Below, in pieces: positions 42,301-49,949 of a stretch of 51,766 nucleotides of DNA (position 1 is its first letter; each line of letters opens with the position of its first letter). The notes beneath the pieces were generated by a model. The model worked only from the letters and a program-made list of their open reading frames with translations, had not been told where the DNA came from and ran no database searches. The position numbers and the translations under genes are program-made. The stretch comes from Patescibacteria group bacterium (GTDB taxonomy: Bacteria; Patescibacteriota; Kazan-3B-28): positions 1-51,766 of the forward strand of contig JAKLDB010000001.1 in assembly GCA_022703745.1 (NCBI GenBank). The letters are read 5' to 3'.

Positions 42301-42875
42301 AAGTAGCAGGGGTGGTGACTAGAGTGCAGAAAGTATTTACCAAAAACGGTGATGCAATGTTATTCGTCACGTTAGAAGATTTGGGAGGAACGATTGAGGC
42401 GATAGTTTTTCCACGGGTATTGGATGTTACCCGAAGTGTTTGGGAACGCGACAAAGTGGTATTGGTATCCGGTAAGGTAACGGTAAAAGAACGAGTGGAG
42501 AATCAGGGCGAAAGTATTGCAATACTTGCGGAACCCAAGATTTTAGTCGGTGAAGCATATGAAGTTACTAATGCGTATTTAAAGCAATTGGAAGAAGCGG
42601 TAGCGATGACTAGTAAAGCAGACAATCGATCTGGGGTGGTTCAGTCGATGGTTCAGAATTTTGAGTATACAGAAGAGGGGATGTTGATAAAATTACCTAA
42701 AGCCTTTACAAATGCCAAATTGACAATTTTAAAGCAGGTTCTGGGAAAATATCCGGGTGTGAATAAAGTGATGCTAGAGGTATTTAGTAATGGCCGATGG
42801 CAAAAAGTTCCCACTAATGCGCAAGCGGCGAAATCTTCGGAGTTAGAAAGGGAGCTTTCCCAAATTCTTAAGTAA
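39357..42875 (+). CDS. dnaE: DNA polymerase III alpha subunit
   Basis: Replicative polymerase catalytic subunit, 1172 aa, a normal DnaE length. The N-terminal PHP domain begins VHLHLHSHYSLLDGMTKI, with the metal-ligand histidines intact. The polymerase core contains the GPGRGSAAGSLVSYVL block and catalytic Asp398, Asp400 and Asp402 in PDIDLDFADDRR. Helix-hairpin-helix, OB-fold (VAGVVTRVQKVFTKNGDAM) and C-terminal regions follow. The start is GTG, preceded by a strong ribosome site. No exonuclease (EXO) domain is inserted, so it is DnaE, not PolC. With PolA lacking proofreading too, a separate DnaQ-like exonuclease would be needed; none is in this window. Confidence 0.97.
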   Translation: MKFVHLHLHSHYSLLDGMTKIPDLVKKIVEQGSEAAALTDHGVMYGAIEFYKECKSAGIKPIIGNEVYVTAGQMSDRETTRGERNYFHLVLLAKDLEGYRNLMKLTTEAHLRGFYYKPRIDREALKKYSGGLVAMSGCLKGEVAQAILANDLEKARSVAVWHKEVFGGDYYLELQYHPNIPEQSKVNDTLISLSQELNIPLVATADSHYLSADDAEAQDVLLCVQTATHLADTNRMSMRGEEYHVREPQEIIEAFRHVPEAVENTVKISDKCNLEIPMGKLVFPKFVPPGGKTVDAFFLEQVEAGLKMRFGEKINDVIRQRLDYEIGVIAQMGYKGYMLTVADFVNWAKDQGIVVGPGRGSAAGSLVSYVLRITEVNPLEHGLLFERFLNPERVSMPDIDLDFADDRRAEVIEYVRQKYGNDKVAQIITFGTMASRAAIRDVGRVLGVPYGEVDKIAKLIPPPQQGKFTPLKKHIESVQELRAIYEGSEMAKKLIDLSMRLEGTIRHASVHAAGVVIGDIDLTNYTPVQYSPSDDKVLVTQYSMYPLESIGLLKMDFLGLKNLTIIKNALRIIRKIHEKEINLSELPFDDKKTFTLLAATNTTGVFQLEGEGMRRYLKELRPSVFGDIAAMVALYRPGPIELIPDFIARKHGLKKIEYLHPKLEPILKDTYGIAVYQEQVLQIARDLCGFTLGEADVLRRAIGKKNVKLLNEQKEKFIAGGIANGVRADIAEQLFHFVEPFALYGFNRAHAVSYAVIAYWTAYLKAHFPNAFMAALMTSDQQDLERIAKDIAECEHMKIRVLPPSVNKSFTDFAVVKETGDIVFGLNAIKNVGQKVSDIIVEERQKNGLYQSLADFIKRVGKEVVNRKTLESLILAGALDDFGERNALFSNVESILNFSSEHQRHLNSNQLGIFGKEEVATRQTIQLVSADSATDQQKLIWEKEYLGTFVSKHPLKEIMPRLSGVVRSAVSLSGADDGRTAKVAGVVTRVQKVFTKNGDAMLFVTLEDLGGTIEAIVFPRVLDVTRSVWERDKVVLVSGKVTVKERVENQGESIAILAEPKILVGEAYEVTNAYLKQLEEAVAMTSKADNRSGVVQSMVQNFEYTEEGMLIKLPKAFTNAKLTILKQVLGKYPGVNKVMLEVFSNGRWQKVPTNAQAAKSSELERELSQILK

Positions 42876-42909
42876 GATTGTACTTTAATAAAAAAGGAGG
42901 TGGCCGCAA

Positions 42910-44862
42910 ATGCTGGCCAAACTGTTGTCTTGGAAAGCTGTGGGAGTGGCATTGCTTACTGCTACAGCGGTCTGGGCATCAGTTGGCCCAGACAGTTTGC
43001 TGCAAAACTCTATTGGAGACGATTTGCGGGCATGGAAGGCTAAGGGTCGTTGGGTTGAACTTAGCGACAGTCAGCCGTTGGGGAATCGGTATCCTGTTGT
43101 TCTCGTTCTTGGAATGAATGGGTCTGGGGAAATAGATGGCCCATCGGAGGACGATTTTCGCAGGATGACAAATTCCTTGCTTTCTAATTGCCAAGCGATC
43201 TACCTAGAAGAATGTGGGAAAGAATTGTATAACCAGACTAAATGGTATGGTTATTGGTACAATTCTGGTTTTGGCGATTCTAATATCGCAGGGTGGCTGG
43301 ATGCGAAGATCGAAAATGATCCCGACCTTACTAAAGCGGGACAGAAGCTTTCGTTAGTTTGCCATAGCAAGGGCGGAAATGTGGCTTACTGCTACTGGGT
43401 GCGAACTAGTGGCAGAAAAGTGGATCGAGTAATTACTCTTTCTACTCCGCATTTAGGGAGTTCTTTAGTGGATAAGGCGAAAGTAAAAAAAGCGGTTCAG
43501 AAACTTTTTCCATACTTTCATAAAGTGTGGTGGAAGTTTTTGGAGCCACGCCTGCCTCCCGATTCGGAAGGGACAAGGTGGTTGCGTACCGACTGCGCTG
43601 AGATGCGGGACTTGCATTCCAAACATTCGCTTACCAAAGACTGGCTTTTGGTCGGGAGTAAAATTCCATCATTGAGTCAGAGTTTAATGGGGCGGAACAT
43701 TGGAATTGCATTTCTGGCTAGTTCCAAGCTTCCTTTTGGGGCTAATCAAGATCGGCCGGTTTACACTTTAGGTGCTCGGCTAATCGAAGATTTAGTGTAC
43801 GAGGGAAGTGACGGGATGGTTCCATTGAGTTCGGCCTGGTGCGAAGGATATGCCGGAGATGCTAGTACTCTGCTGGTTGCAAATCACGACCATGCGGAGA
43901 TGTTGCAGGGGAATGGTAGTCTGGAAGTTCATCGTGCAGTTATCGATTGGCTGTTTCCAAGGATCTTGCAGAAAACTGAGCCAAAAATTGGCAGATTTGA
44001 TCTTTGGTTGCCAGATGTTCCTGTTACCAACATTCCTCAAACACAAGCTGATGGTCTGGATCAGGCGCGTTTGGCGTGGATTAATGAGGATGGTGGTATC
44101 TCTGTTGCAGATAGTCAGTTTGCTAACCCACGCAAACTCTATTTGCCAGAAGGTTTGTATTCCTGGCCACAGTGGATGGACGACAAATTACTTGCGACAT
44201 GGAACCATGCGGGTGGTTCGGACATTGTTCTGATTTCCGGTAACAAAGTCGTCCAGCTAACAAGGAACGGGAAGAGCTCTCTATCTTCTGTTGGAGAGGG
44301 ACTAATTGTCTTCGTTAGCGACGGGGACTTGGTCCTAAGAACAAACGGGGGTCTTTCTAGGGTGCTCGTTCGGGGTCCTATTTCAGTCCAATACCCGCCG
44401 GTGGTTTTGGGAGGCAAGGTCTATTTTTCTACAACTAATTCTTCCGGTGGTGATCTTAGGTGGGTGAGTCTGGAGGCAAATGGATGTTCTTTGACCAAAA
44501 CTAGATTAGTGGATACTAGGACGCTTTGTCCTATAAAGATCGGGTCAGTATTGCTGGCTATACGGGCAGAGGCGGATCAATCCACTGTTAGTGTTGTTAC
44601 TGGCCAGTGGGGGACTTTGCGGATGAGTCTAATGGCTGGTACTAAGGCACTGAACGAAGTGCTTTCCGACGGTCAAATCCCCATGCCTACCTTAGTAGGC
44701 ATGGACAGTCAGGAGAGTTGGCTGTATCTGGCTATAGGCGGAGATATCCGTCAGTTAGATCTGGCAGAGATAGTTTCCGCTATCGCCAGAGGTGACGAGT
44801 CCATTGACTTTGACCGGGCTGCTATCTGGCGGGCTAAAGGTACTCAGTTCGATGTAAAGTGA
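42910..44862 (+). CDS. Secreted alpha/beta-hydrolase (lipase-like) fused to a propeller-like domain
   Basis: A 650-aa protein with an N-terminal signal or anchor helix (about residues 8-24). Residues 55-345 form an alpha/beta-hydrolase: CHSKGGN supplies the nucleophile Ser153, GSDGMVPL the Asp301 candidate, and NHDHAEM a His326/His328 candidate. An YPVVLVLGMNG oxyanion-type strand lies near residue 60. This resembles PGAP1-type/triacylglycerol lipases acting on membrane or GPI-like lipids. Residues 370-650 have blade-like repeats suggesting a beta-propeller. A perfect Shine-Dalgarno (AAGGAGGT) sits nine bases before the ATG. By eye the codon use is GC-richer than the flanks, so it may be a later arrival. 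Substrate unknown. Confidence 0.82.
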   Translation: MLAKLLSWKAVGVALLTATAVWASVGPDSLLQNSIGDDLRAWKAKGRWVELSDSQPLGNRYPVVLVLGMNGSGEIDGPSEDDFRRMTNSLLSNCQAIYLEECGKELYNQTKWYGYWYNSGFGDSNIAGWLDAKIENDPDLTKAGQKLSLVCHSKGGNVAYCYWVRTSGRKVDRVITLSTPHLGSSLVDKAKVKKAVQKLFPYFHKVWWKFLEPRLPPDSEGTRWLRTDCAEMRDLHSKHSLTKDWLLVGSKIPSLSQSLMGRNIGIAFLASSKLPFGANQDRPVYTLGARLIEDLVYEGSDGMVPLSSAWCEGYAGDASTLLVANHDHAEMLQGNGSLEVHRAVIDWLFPRILQKTEPKIGRFDLWLPDVPVTNIPQTQADGLDQARLAWINEDGGISVADSQFANPRKLYLPEGLYSWPQWMDDKLLATWNHAGGSDIVLISGNKVVQLTRNGKSSLSSVGEGLIVFVSDGDLVLRTNGGLSRVLVRGPISVQYPPVVLGGKVYFSTTNSSGGDLRWVSLEANGCSLTKTRLVDTRTLCPIKIGSVLLAIRAEADQSTVSVVTGQWGTLRMSLMAGTKALNEVLSDGQIPMPTLVGMDSQESWLYLAIGGDIRQLDLAEIVSAIARGDESIDFDRAAIWRAKGTQFDVK

Positions 44863-44870
44863 ACCTTTCT

Positions 44871-44905
44871 AAGTCCCCACTCCTGTATAAAAGGAGTGGG
44901 GACTT
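44871..44905 (+). terminator. Hairpin terminator after the lipase gene
   Basis: A perfect 14-bp stem (44871-44884 with 44892-44905) with a 7-base loop lies eight bases after the stop and before the rplS promoter. No T run follows (TGCGAAAAA), so efficiency is uncertain, but the long GC-rich stem is typical of a transcription or stability barrier. Confidence 0.65.
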
Positions 44906-44916
44906 TGCGAAAAACC

Positions 44917-44945
44917 TTGCGCTGGAGACGGCCTTTTGGTAGGAT
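44917..44945 (+). promoter_or_regulatory. Promoter of rplS, apparently leaderless
   Basis: TTGCGC (44917-44922) and TAGGAT (44940-44945) at exactly 17 bases. The rplS ATG is nine bases past the -10 box, leaving about two bases of leader, and there is no Shine-Dalgarno sequence. Confidence 0.6.
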
Positions 44946-44954
44946 GTTCGGGTT

Positions 44955-45578
44955 ATGAACTCAATTGCTGAACCAATTTTGAAGCTGTTCCGTAAGTCCG
45001 ATGTGCCCAAGATAGAGGTTGGGGACGTGGTGCGTGTGCATCAAAAGATTCGTGAGGGTAATAAGGAGCGGATACAGGTTTTTGAAGGCATTGTAATTGC
45101 GACTAATCATGGTGTGAGCGCAAATGCTAGTTTTACTGTACGAAAGATTGCTTCTGGCATTGGAGTAGAAAAAGTTTTCTTGCTTCATTCTCCTAATGTG
45201 GTGAAGGTTGAATTCAAACAAAGCTCTGCCGCTAAAAGAGCGAAGTTGTATTTTCTTCGGGCTTTGACAGGTAAGGCATTGAAGATGAAGGAGAGTGGAC
45301 GTAAGAAAGAGGCATGGGCAGAGGCCTTGGGACAGGTAGAAGAAGTAAAGACAGAGGCTACTGAAGAAGATATTGCTGAGGCGGTAAAAGCGGAAGAAGA
45401 GAAAAAGGCGGAAGAGATTCAGGATCAGCCAATTCAGGAGGAAAGTGAATCTTTGGGATCCGATTCCCAGCCGGAGGTAAACGATGGAATCAAAGAGCAA
45501 AACCCGGGGGAAGAGCAATCAGTTGCTGACCAGTCCGACGCTGGAGCTGGAAACGACACTGAAGGCGGCCGGAGTTAA
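44955..45578 (+). CDS. rplS: Ribosomal protein L19 with long acidic C-terminal extension
   Basis: Large-subunit ribosomal protein at the subunit interface. The first 115 residues are ordinary L19 (VPKIEVGDVVRVHQKIREGN, ERIQVFEGIVIA, SFTVRKIASGIGVEKVFLLHSP, KLYFLRALTGKALKMKE). About 90 further residues are acidic and low-complexity (Glu, Gln, Asp-rich) where other L19 proteins stop. The last 95 bases overlap the start of rnhB in another frame, so part of the tail may exist to carry that overlap. Its own promoter lies just upstream. The extension looks disordered and may be dispensable for ribosome binding. Confidence 0.94.
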   Translation: MNSIAEPILKLFRKSDVPKIEVGDVVRVHQKIREGNKERIQVFEGIVIATNHGVSANASFTVRKIASGIGVEKVFLLHSPNVVKVEFKQSSAAKRAKLYFLRALTGKALKMKESGRKKEAWAEALGQVEEVKTEATEEDIAEAVKAEEEKKAEEIQDQPIQEESESLGSDSQPEVNDGIKEQNPGEEQSVADQSDAGAGNDTEGGRS

Positions 45579-46167
45579 GTTAGTTGCTGGAGTAGATGAA
45601 GCTGGTCGAGGCGCTTGGGCTGGACCGGTTGTTGCCGCTGCAGTTATTTTACCTTCCGAACTTCCAGAAAAAACAGGGATCAATGATTCGAAACAACTAA
45701 GTCCTGCGCAACGGGATGAGCTTTTGGTGAAGATAGAAAGGTTGGCCGTAGCTATTGGGGTCGGCGTGGTGGAAGTGGATGAAGTGGATAGGTTGGGGGT
45801 GGCACAAGCGACCTATGTTGCTATGGCGAAAGCGATTGAGGGACTAAAGAAGAAACCCGATTTTATTCTAGTGGATGGTTTTAAGGTAAATTTTTCTCAA
45901 GCCCCTAGTAGCGGGATTATTGATGGAGATAGGAAGTCAATGTCTATTGCGGCGGCCTCGATTGTAGCGAAGGTCTTAAGAGACCGACTTATGGTAGATT
46001 TGCACCAGAAGTACCCTAGATTCGGGTTTGCTATTCATAAAGGATATGGTACTGCCTTACATCAGGAGAGGATCGCCAAACATGGGATTTGCGGAGCACA
46101 TCGAAAGAGCTTCGCACCGGTGAAAGTGGTCTTAAGGAGTAAGTTTACTCAGTCTACTCTTGACTAG
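45484..46167 (+). CDS. rnhB: Ribonuclease HII
   Basis: Removes RNA from RNA-DNA hybrids and single ribonucleotides from DNA. The catalytic block GVDEAGRGAWAGPVV begins at residue 36 (Asp38-Glu39), a DSKQLSPAQRDELL block follows and the C-terminal IVAKVLRDRLM, HKGYGT and HRKSFAPV segments complete the family. The start at 45484 is supported by GGAGG nine bases upstream inside rplS. The first 30 residues lie in the rplS tail overlap, so translation of the two genes is linked. The stop is within the terminator stem. RNase HIII is excluded by motif order. Confidence 0.96.
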   Translation: MESKSKTRGKSNQLLTSPTLELETTLKAAGVKLVAGVDEAGRGAWAGPVVAAAVILPSELPEKTGINDSKQLSPAQRDELLVKIERLAVAIGVGVVEVDEVDRLGVAQATYVAMAKAIEGLKKKPDFILVDGFKVNFSQAPSSGIIDGDRKSMSIAAASIVAKVLRDRLMVDLHQKYPRFGFAIHKGYGTALHQERIAKHGICGAHRKSFAPVKVVLRSKFTQSTLD

Positions 46168-46181
46168 GGGAGTAGTTTTTT
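46154..46181 (+). terminator. Rho-independent terminator of rplS-rnhB
   Basis: An 8-bp stem (46154-46161 with 46168-46175, two G-U pairs) with a 6-base loop is followed by six T's (46176-46181). The stop codon of rnhB (46165-46167) falls in the loop. This is the cleanest terminator in the window. Confidence 0.85.
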
Positions 46182-46203
46182 GTATAGTGTGGGCGTTGTT
46201 ATG

Positions 46204-46228
46204 AGCAGGTTTGATACTCAAGCCTGCT
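46204..46228 (+). other. Hairpin in the nusA leader region
   Basis: An 11-bp stem (46204-46214 with 46218-46228, one T-G pair) closes on a 3-base loop, 40 bases before the nusA ATG. A TATGAT box at 46233-46238 lies just downstream. If transcription starts upstream, the hairpin would be in the leader, where it might regulate nusA; if it starts after TATGAT, it would be untranscribed. Confidence 0.4.
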
Positions 46229-46268
46229 GGTTTATGATAGGTATAGTAGTTAGATAAAGGATAGTCTT

Positions 46269-47405
46269 ATGGCATCTGAATTTATGGCAGCGATCATGCA
46301 GATCGCAGAAGAAAAAGGGATTTCGAGAGAGGCCGTTCTAGAAACGGTGGAAGCAGCGTTAGCAGCTGCATATCGAAAAGATTTTGGTCAGAAAGAGCAA
46401 TTGGTTGTTGCACAGATGGATCCCAAGAGTGAAAAAGCTCGTCTTTTTGTGGTGCATAAAATAGTGGAAGAAGTAGAGGATCCGGTAAAGGAAATTTCTC
46501 TAAAAGATGCTAAGAAGATGGATAAGAAAGCTGAAGTTGGCGGAGAGATTCGTGAAGAAGTTTTTCCTCCAGCGGAATATGGTCGGGTTGCAGCACAAAC
46601 TGCTAAGCAGGTTATTTTGCAAAGGTTGCGAGAAGCAGAACGAACAATGATATTCCAAGAGTATAAGGAAAAAGAAGGTCAGTTGATTAACGGAACTATT
46701 CAACGGGTAGAAGGGAATGTGGTAATGGTGGATATTGGAAAATCGACTGGTATCTTATTCCCATCCGAACAATCTCGAACTGATCATTATTACTCTGGTC
46801 AGAGAATGAAATTTTATATCGTAAAGGTTGATGATTCAGCTAAGGAACCACAAGTTCTTTTGTCTCGTTCCCATCCGCAGATGATAGCCCGTCTATTTGA
46901 AATGGAGGTTCCAGAAATTGCTGGTGGAACGGTAGAAATAAAAGGAGTGGCTAGAGAAGCGGGAGTGCGTTCAAAAGTTGCCGTTCACTCTTTGCAAGAA
47001 GCAGTGGATCCAGTGGGTTCTCTGGTGGGAAGACGGGGAGTTAGGGTCCAGGCAGTAATGGCGGAAATTGGAGAAGAAAAGATAGATATTGTTTTATGGG
47101 GTGAGGATCCTAAGCAGTATATAATCAACGCATTGTCTCCAGCTAAGATTAAGGAAGTGGTGTTGGATGAGGAAAATCATTCGGCGCTAATTAAAGTAGA
47201 AGAGGATCAGTTGTCGTTAGCGATTGGTAAGGCTGGTCAGAATGTAAGATTGGCAAGTAAGTTGACTGGATGGCAGATTGAGGTAGAAAAAGGTAGTCAC
47301 GCGCTTGGTCATTCCGAGGATGAAACAGAAGAGACAGAAGAAGTGTTGTCTACGGAAGAGGAGAAGCCGAGCGAAGAACCTACTGGTGAGGAACCAGAAG
47401 TCTAA
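46269..47405 (+). CDS. nusA: Transcription termination/antitermination factor NusA
   Basis: RNA-polymerase-binding elongation factor of 378 aa. The N-terminal domain contains the SREAVLETVEAALAAAYRK helix, followed by an S1 domain (INGTIQRVEGNVVMVDIG), then two KH domains including GSLVGRRGVRVQAVMAEIGEEKIDIV and LSLAIGKAGQNVRLASKL. The C-terminus is a short acidic tail of about 30 residues; the two alpha-subunit-binding repeats of E. coli NusA are absent, as in many bacteria. AAAGGA precedes the ATG by about eight bases. clpC follows after 19 bases. Confidence 0.96.
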   Translation: MASEFMAAIMQIAEEKGISREAVLETVEAALAAAYRKDFGQKEQLVVAQMDPKSEKARLFVVHKIVEEVEDPVKEISLKDAKKMDKKAEVGGEIREEVFPPAEYGRVAAQTAKQVILQRLREAERTMIFQEYKEKEGQLINGTIQRVEGNVVMVDIGKSTGILFPSEQSRTDHYYSGQRMKFYIVKVDDSAKEPQVLLSRSHPQMIARLFEMEVPEIAGGTVEIKGVAREAGVRSKVAVHSLQEAVDPVGSLVGRRGVRVQAVMAEIGEEKIDIVLWGEDPKQYIINALSPAKIKEVVLDEENHSALIKVEEDQLSLAIGKAGQNVRLASKLTGWQIEVEKGSHALGHSEDETEETEEVLSTEEEKPSEEPTGEEPEV

Positions 47406-47424
47406 ACGGGGTAAGGGGGAGATC

Positions 47425-49902
47425 ATGGATAATTATTTTTTAGACAAATTCACCACTAACGCCAAGAAGGTATTAACCAATGCCCAGAAATTGGCACGTG
47501 ATTTAGGTGATGCGCATTTAGGTAGTGAACATTTATTGCTTGCTATGTTGAATGTGCGGAGTGGTTCTGCTTACGAGGTGCTGAGTAGTTTGGGTGTAAG
47601 CGGAGAGCGAGTTGAAATGATGATGGGTCTGGTACAACGCGGTTCTGGACAGAGAGTTGGACTGACTGATAACGCAAAAAGATCCATTGAGGGAGCCGTG
47701 TTGGTGGCAGCTCAATATGGAAGTTTTTATATAGGAACAGAACATTTGTTGTTTGCAATGGCACAGAGTAGAGGAAGTCGTGCATATGCCATTTTATTGG
47801 AATTAGGTGTAGACCCAGGTGTAGTGGCAACTCAAGTTGCAGCACTCATGGAGGCTAATCGCGAACGTGAACCTCGGGTTCGAGTGGGAGCTACGGAAGG
47901 CAGCGGAGACAGCAAGAGTACTACCCCAATCCTTGATCAATTTAGTGTAGATATTACCAATATGGCAAGAGAAGGAAAGATTGATCCGGTAATAGGAAGG
48001 GATCAGGAAATAGCTCGGGTCATACAAATACTGAATCGTCGTACTAAGAACAACCCGGTACTATTGGGTGAGCCGGGAATTGGTAAAACTGCAATTGCAG
48101 AAGGTTTGGCACTTATGGTACGGGATGGTAATGTGCCTGAGAATTTGAAGAAGAAAAGAATCATGGCGATTAACCCATCTGCCATGGTGGCGGGAACTAA
48201 ATACAGGGGAGAGTTCGAAGACAGAATAAACCAAATGGTAGATGAGGTCAGCAAAGCAGCTGATGTAGTTTTATTCGTAGATGAACTTCATACATTAGTT
48301 GGTGCTGGAAGTGCAGAGGGAAGTCTAGATGCGGCTAATATATTGAAGCCAGCATTGGCTCGGGGAGCTTTGCAGATGATAGGGGCTACAACTTTGGATG
48401 AATATCGTAAGCATATTGAAAAAGATGCTGCTTTGGAAAGACGTTTCCAGCCAGTAATGGTCAGCGAACCGACAGCTGACGATACGATAAAAATCATCAA
48501 GGGTGTTCGGAAGAACTATGAAAGTTATCACAAAGTAAATATTACCGATAAGGCTATCGAAGCAGCTGTAAATCTGTCTGTGCGCTATATCAACGATCGT
48601 TTTTTGCCAGATAAAGCAATAGATCTAATAGATGAAGCGGCTTCGGCAGTAAGGATTTCTTCGGGAATAAGTGAGCCAGAGTTGGCGAATACCGAAAAAG
48701 AAGAGTTGGCTAAAACAACTGCTCAGAAAGAGGAAGCAATAGACAGGCAGGACTATGAAACAGCAGCTAAGTTGCGTGCGGCTGAGATCCGACTGAAGAA
48801 AAAAATAGAAGCCCTTTCAAAACAGCATCATGACGGGAAGAAGACTGGTTGGCCCAAAGTAGATGACAAAGACATTGCCAAGGTTGTTTCTCAGTGGACC
48901 AATATTCCAGTGGGTAATCTGGCAGCTGATGAGATTGAAAGGTTGCAGGATTTAGATAAGATTTTAAGGAATCGGATTATTGGACAAGATGAGGCGGTTG
49001 AGGCGGTGGCGTCTGCGATCAAGCGCTCAAGGGTGGATATCGGGAATCCTGATCGCCCAATGGGATCATTTCTGTTTTTGGGTCCAACCGGAGTCGGAAA
49101 GACTGAACTTGCCAAAGTGTTGGCCGAAGAAGTGTTTAGAGACAGAGATGCTTTGATAAAAATAGATATGAGCGAGTTTAGTGAGCGACATACTGTTTCT
49201 CGGTTGGTCGGTGCTCCTCCCGGATATGTGGGTTACGAAGAGGCGGGCAAACTTACTGAAGCAGTACGGCGCAAACCATATTCCGTAGTGCTGATGGATG
49301 AGGTAGAAAAGGCACATCCGGAAGTGATGAATATTTTATTGCAGATGCTTGAAGATGGATCCCTAACGGATGCTAAAGGCAGAAGAGTGAGCTTCAGAAA
49401 TACTATTGTTATCCTTACTTCTAATGTCGGAACAGAGGCGTTGAATCGGCATGCGGTTTTGGGATTTAGTCGAGGAACAGATGCAATGCAGGATTATGAC
49501 AAAATCAAAGACCAAGTTTTAGATGAAGTAAAGAAAAGGTTCCGTCCAGAACTTGTGAATCGATTTGATAAAGTTATTGTTTTCAAGGCGCTTGGTTCGA
49601 TAGAGATTGAGAAGATTGTCGAGTTGCAACTTAACGATTTAATGAAGAGACTAGATAGGCAGAAAATAAAGTTGGATGTAGGAGCTGGTGCTAGGAAATG
49701 GTTGGCAGAGCATGGTTTTGAGCCAGAACTTGGTGCGAGACCTGTTAGAAGACTGATTCAAACAATGATAGAAGATCGACTGGCAGAAGGAATTTTGGCA
49801 AAACAGTTTGCTAAGGGATCGACGGTAAAAGTTGAGCAAGTAGATGACAAGTTGGTTTTGAGCTCGGCTCGGCCAAGAGCACGAGTAAAAGCAGCGGTGT
49901 AG
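47425..49902 (+). CDS. clpC: ClpC-type AAA+ unfoldase
   Basis: Two-domain AAA+ chaperone of 825 aa that feeds proteins to ClpP and disassembles aggregates. An N-domain with two Clp repeats (LGSEHLLLAML; IGTEHLLFAMAQ) precedes D1 (Walker A GEPGIGKT, Lys221) and D2 (GPTGVGKT, Lys559). The middle insert is short with a UVR-like ETAAKLRAAEIRLKKKI segment, marking ClpC rather than ClpB. No LGF/IGF ClpP-loop could be confirmed by eye. The ATG at 47425 (MDNYFLDKF) is chosen because it has AAGGGGGAG 6 bases upstream; the longer frame would overlap nusA by about 100 bases. clpP is not in the window. Confidence 0.95.
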   Translation: MDNYFLDKFTTNAKKVLTNAQKLARDLGDAHLGSEHLLLAMLNVRSGSAYEVLSSLGVSGERVEMMMGLVQRGSGQRVGLTDNAKRSIEGAVLVAAQYGSFYIGTEHLLFAMAQSRGSRAYAILLELGVDPGVVATQVAALMEANREREPRVRVGATEGSGDSKSTTPILDQFSVDITNMAREGKIDPVIGRDQEIARVIQILNRRTKNNPVLLGEPGIGKTAIAEGLALMVRDGNVPENLKKKRIMAINPSAMVAGTKYRGEFEDRINQMVDEVSKAADVVLFVDELHTLVGAGSAEGSLDAANILKPALARGALQMIGATTLDEYRKHIEKDAALERRFQPVMVSEPTADDTIKIIKGVRKNYESYHKVNITDKAIEAAVNLSVRYINDRFLPDKAIDLIDEAASAVRISSGISEPELANTEKEELAKTTAQKEEAIDRQDYETAAKLRAAEIRLKKKIEALSKQHHDGKKTGWPKVDDKDIAKVVSQWTNIPVGNLAADEIERLQDLDKILRNRIIGQDEAVEAVASAIKRSRVDIGNPDRPMGSFLFLGPTGVGKTELAKVLAEEVFRDRDALIKIDMSEFSERHTVSRLVGAPPGYVGYEEAGKLTEAVRRKPYSVVLMDEVEKAHPEVMNILLQMLEDGSLTDAKGRRVSFRNTIVILTSNVGTEALNRHAVLGFSRGTDAMQDYDKIKDQVLDEVKKRFRPELVNRFDKVIVFKALGSIEIEKIVELQLNDLMKRLDRQKIKLDVGAGARKWLAEHGFEPELGARPVRRLIQTMIEDRLAEGILAKQFAKGSTVKVEQVDDKLVLSSARPRARVKAAV

Positions 49903-49949
49903 GGGGACTTATCTTTGGTTTTATTAGGATTTATCTAAACAATTAGTTT

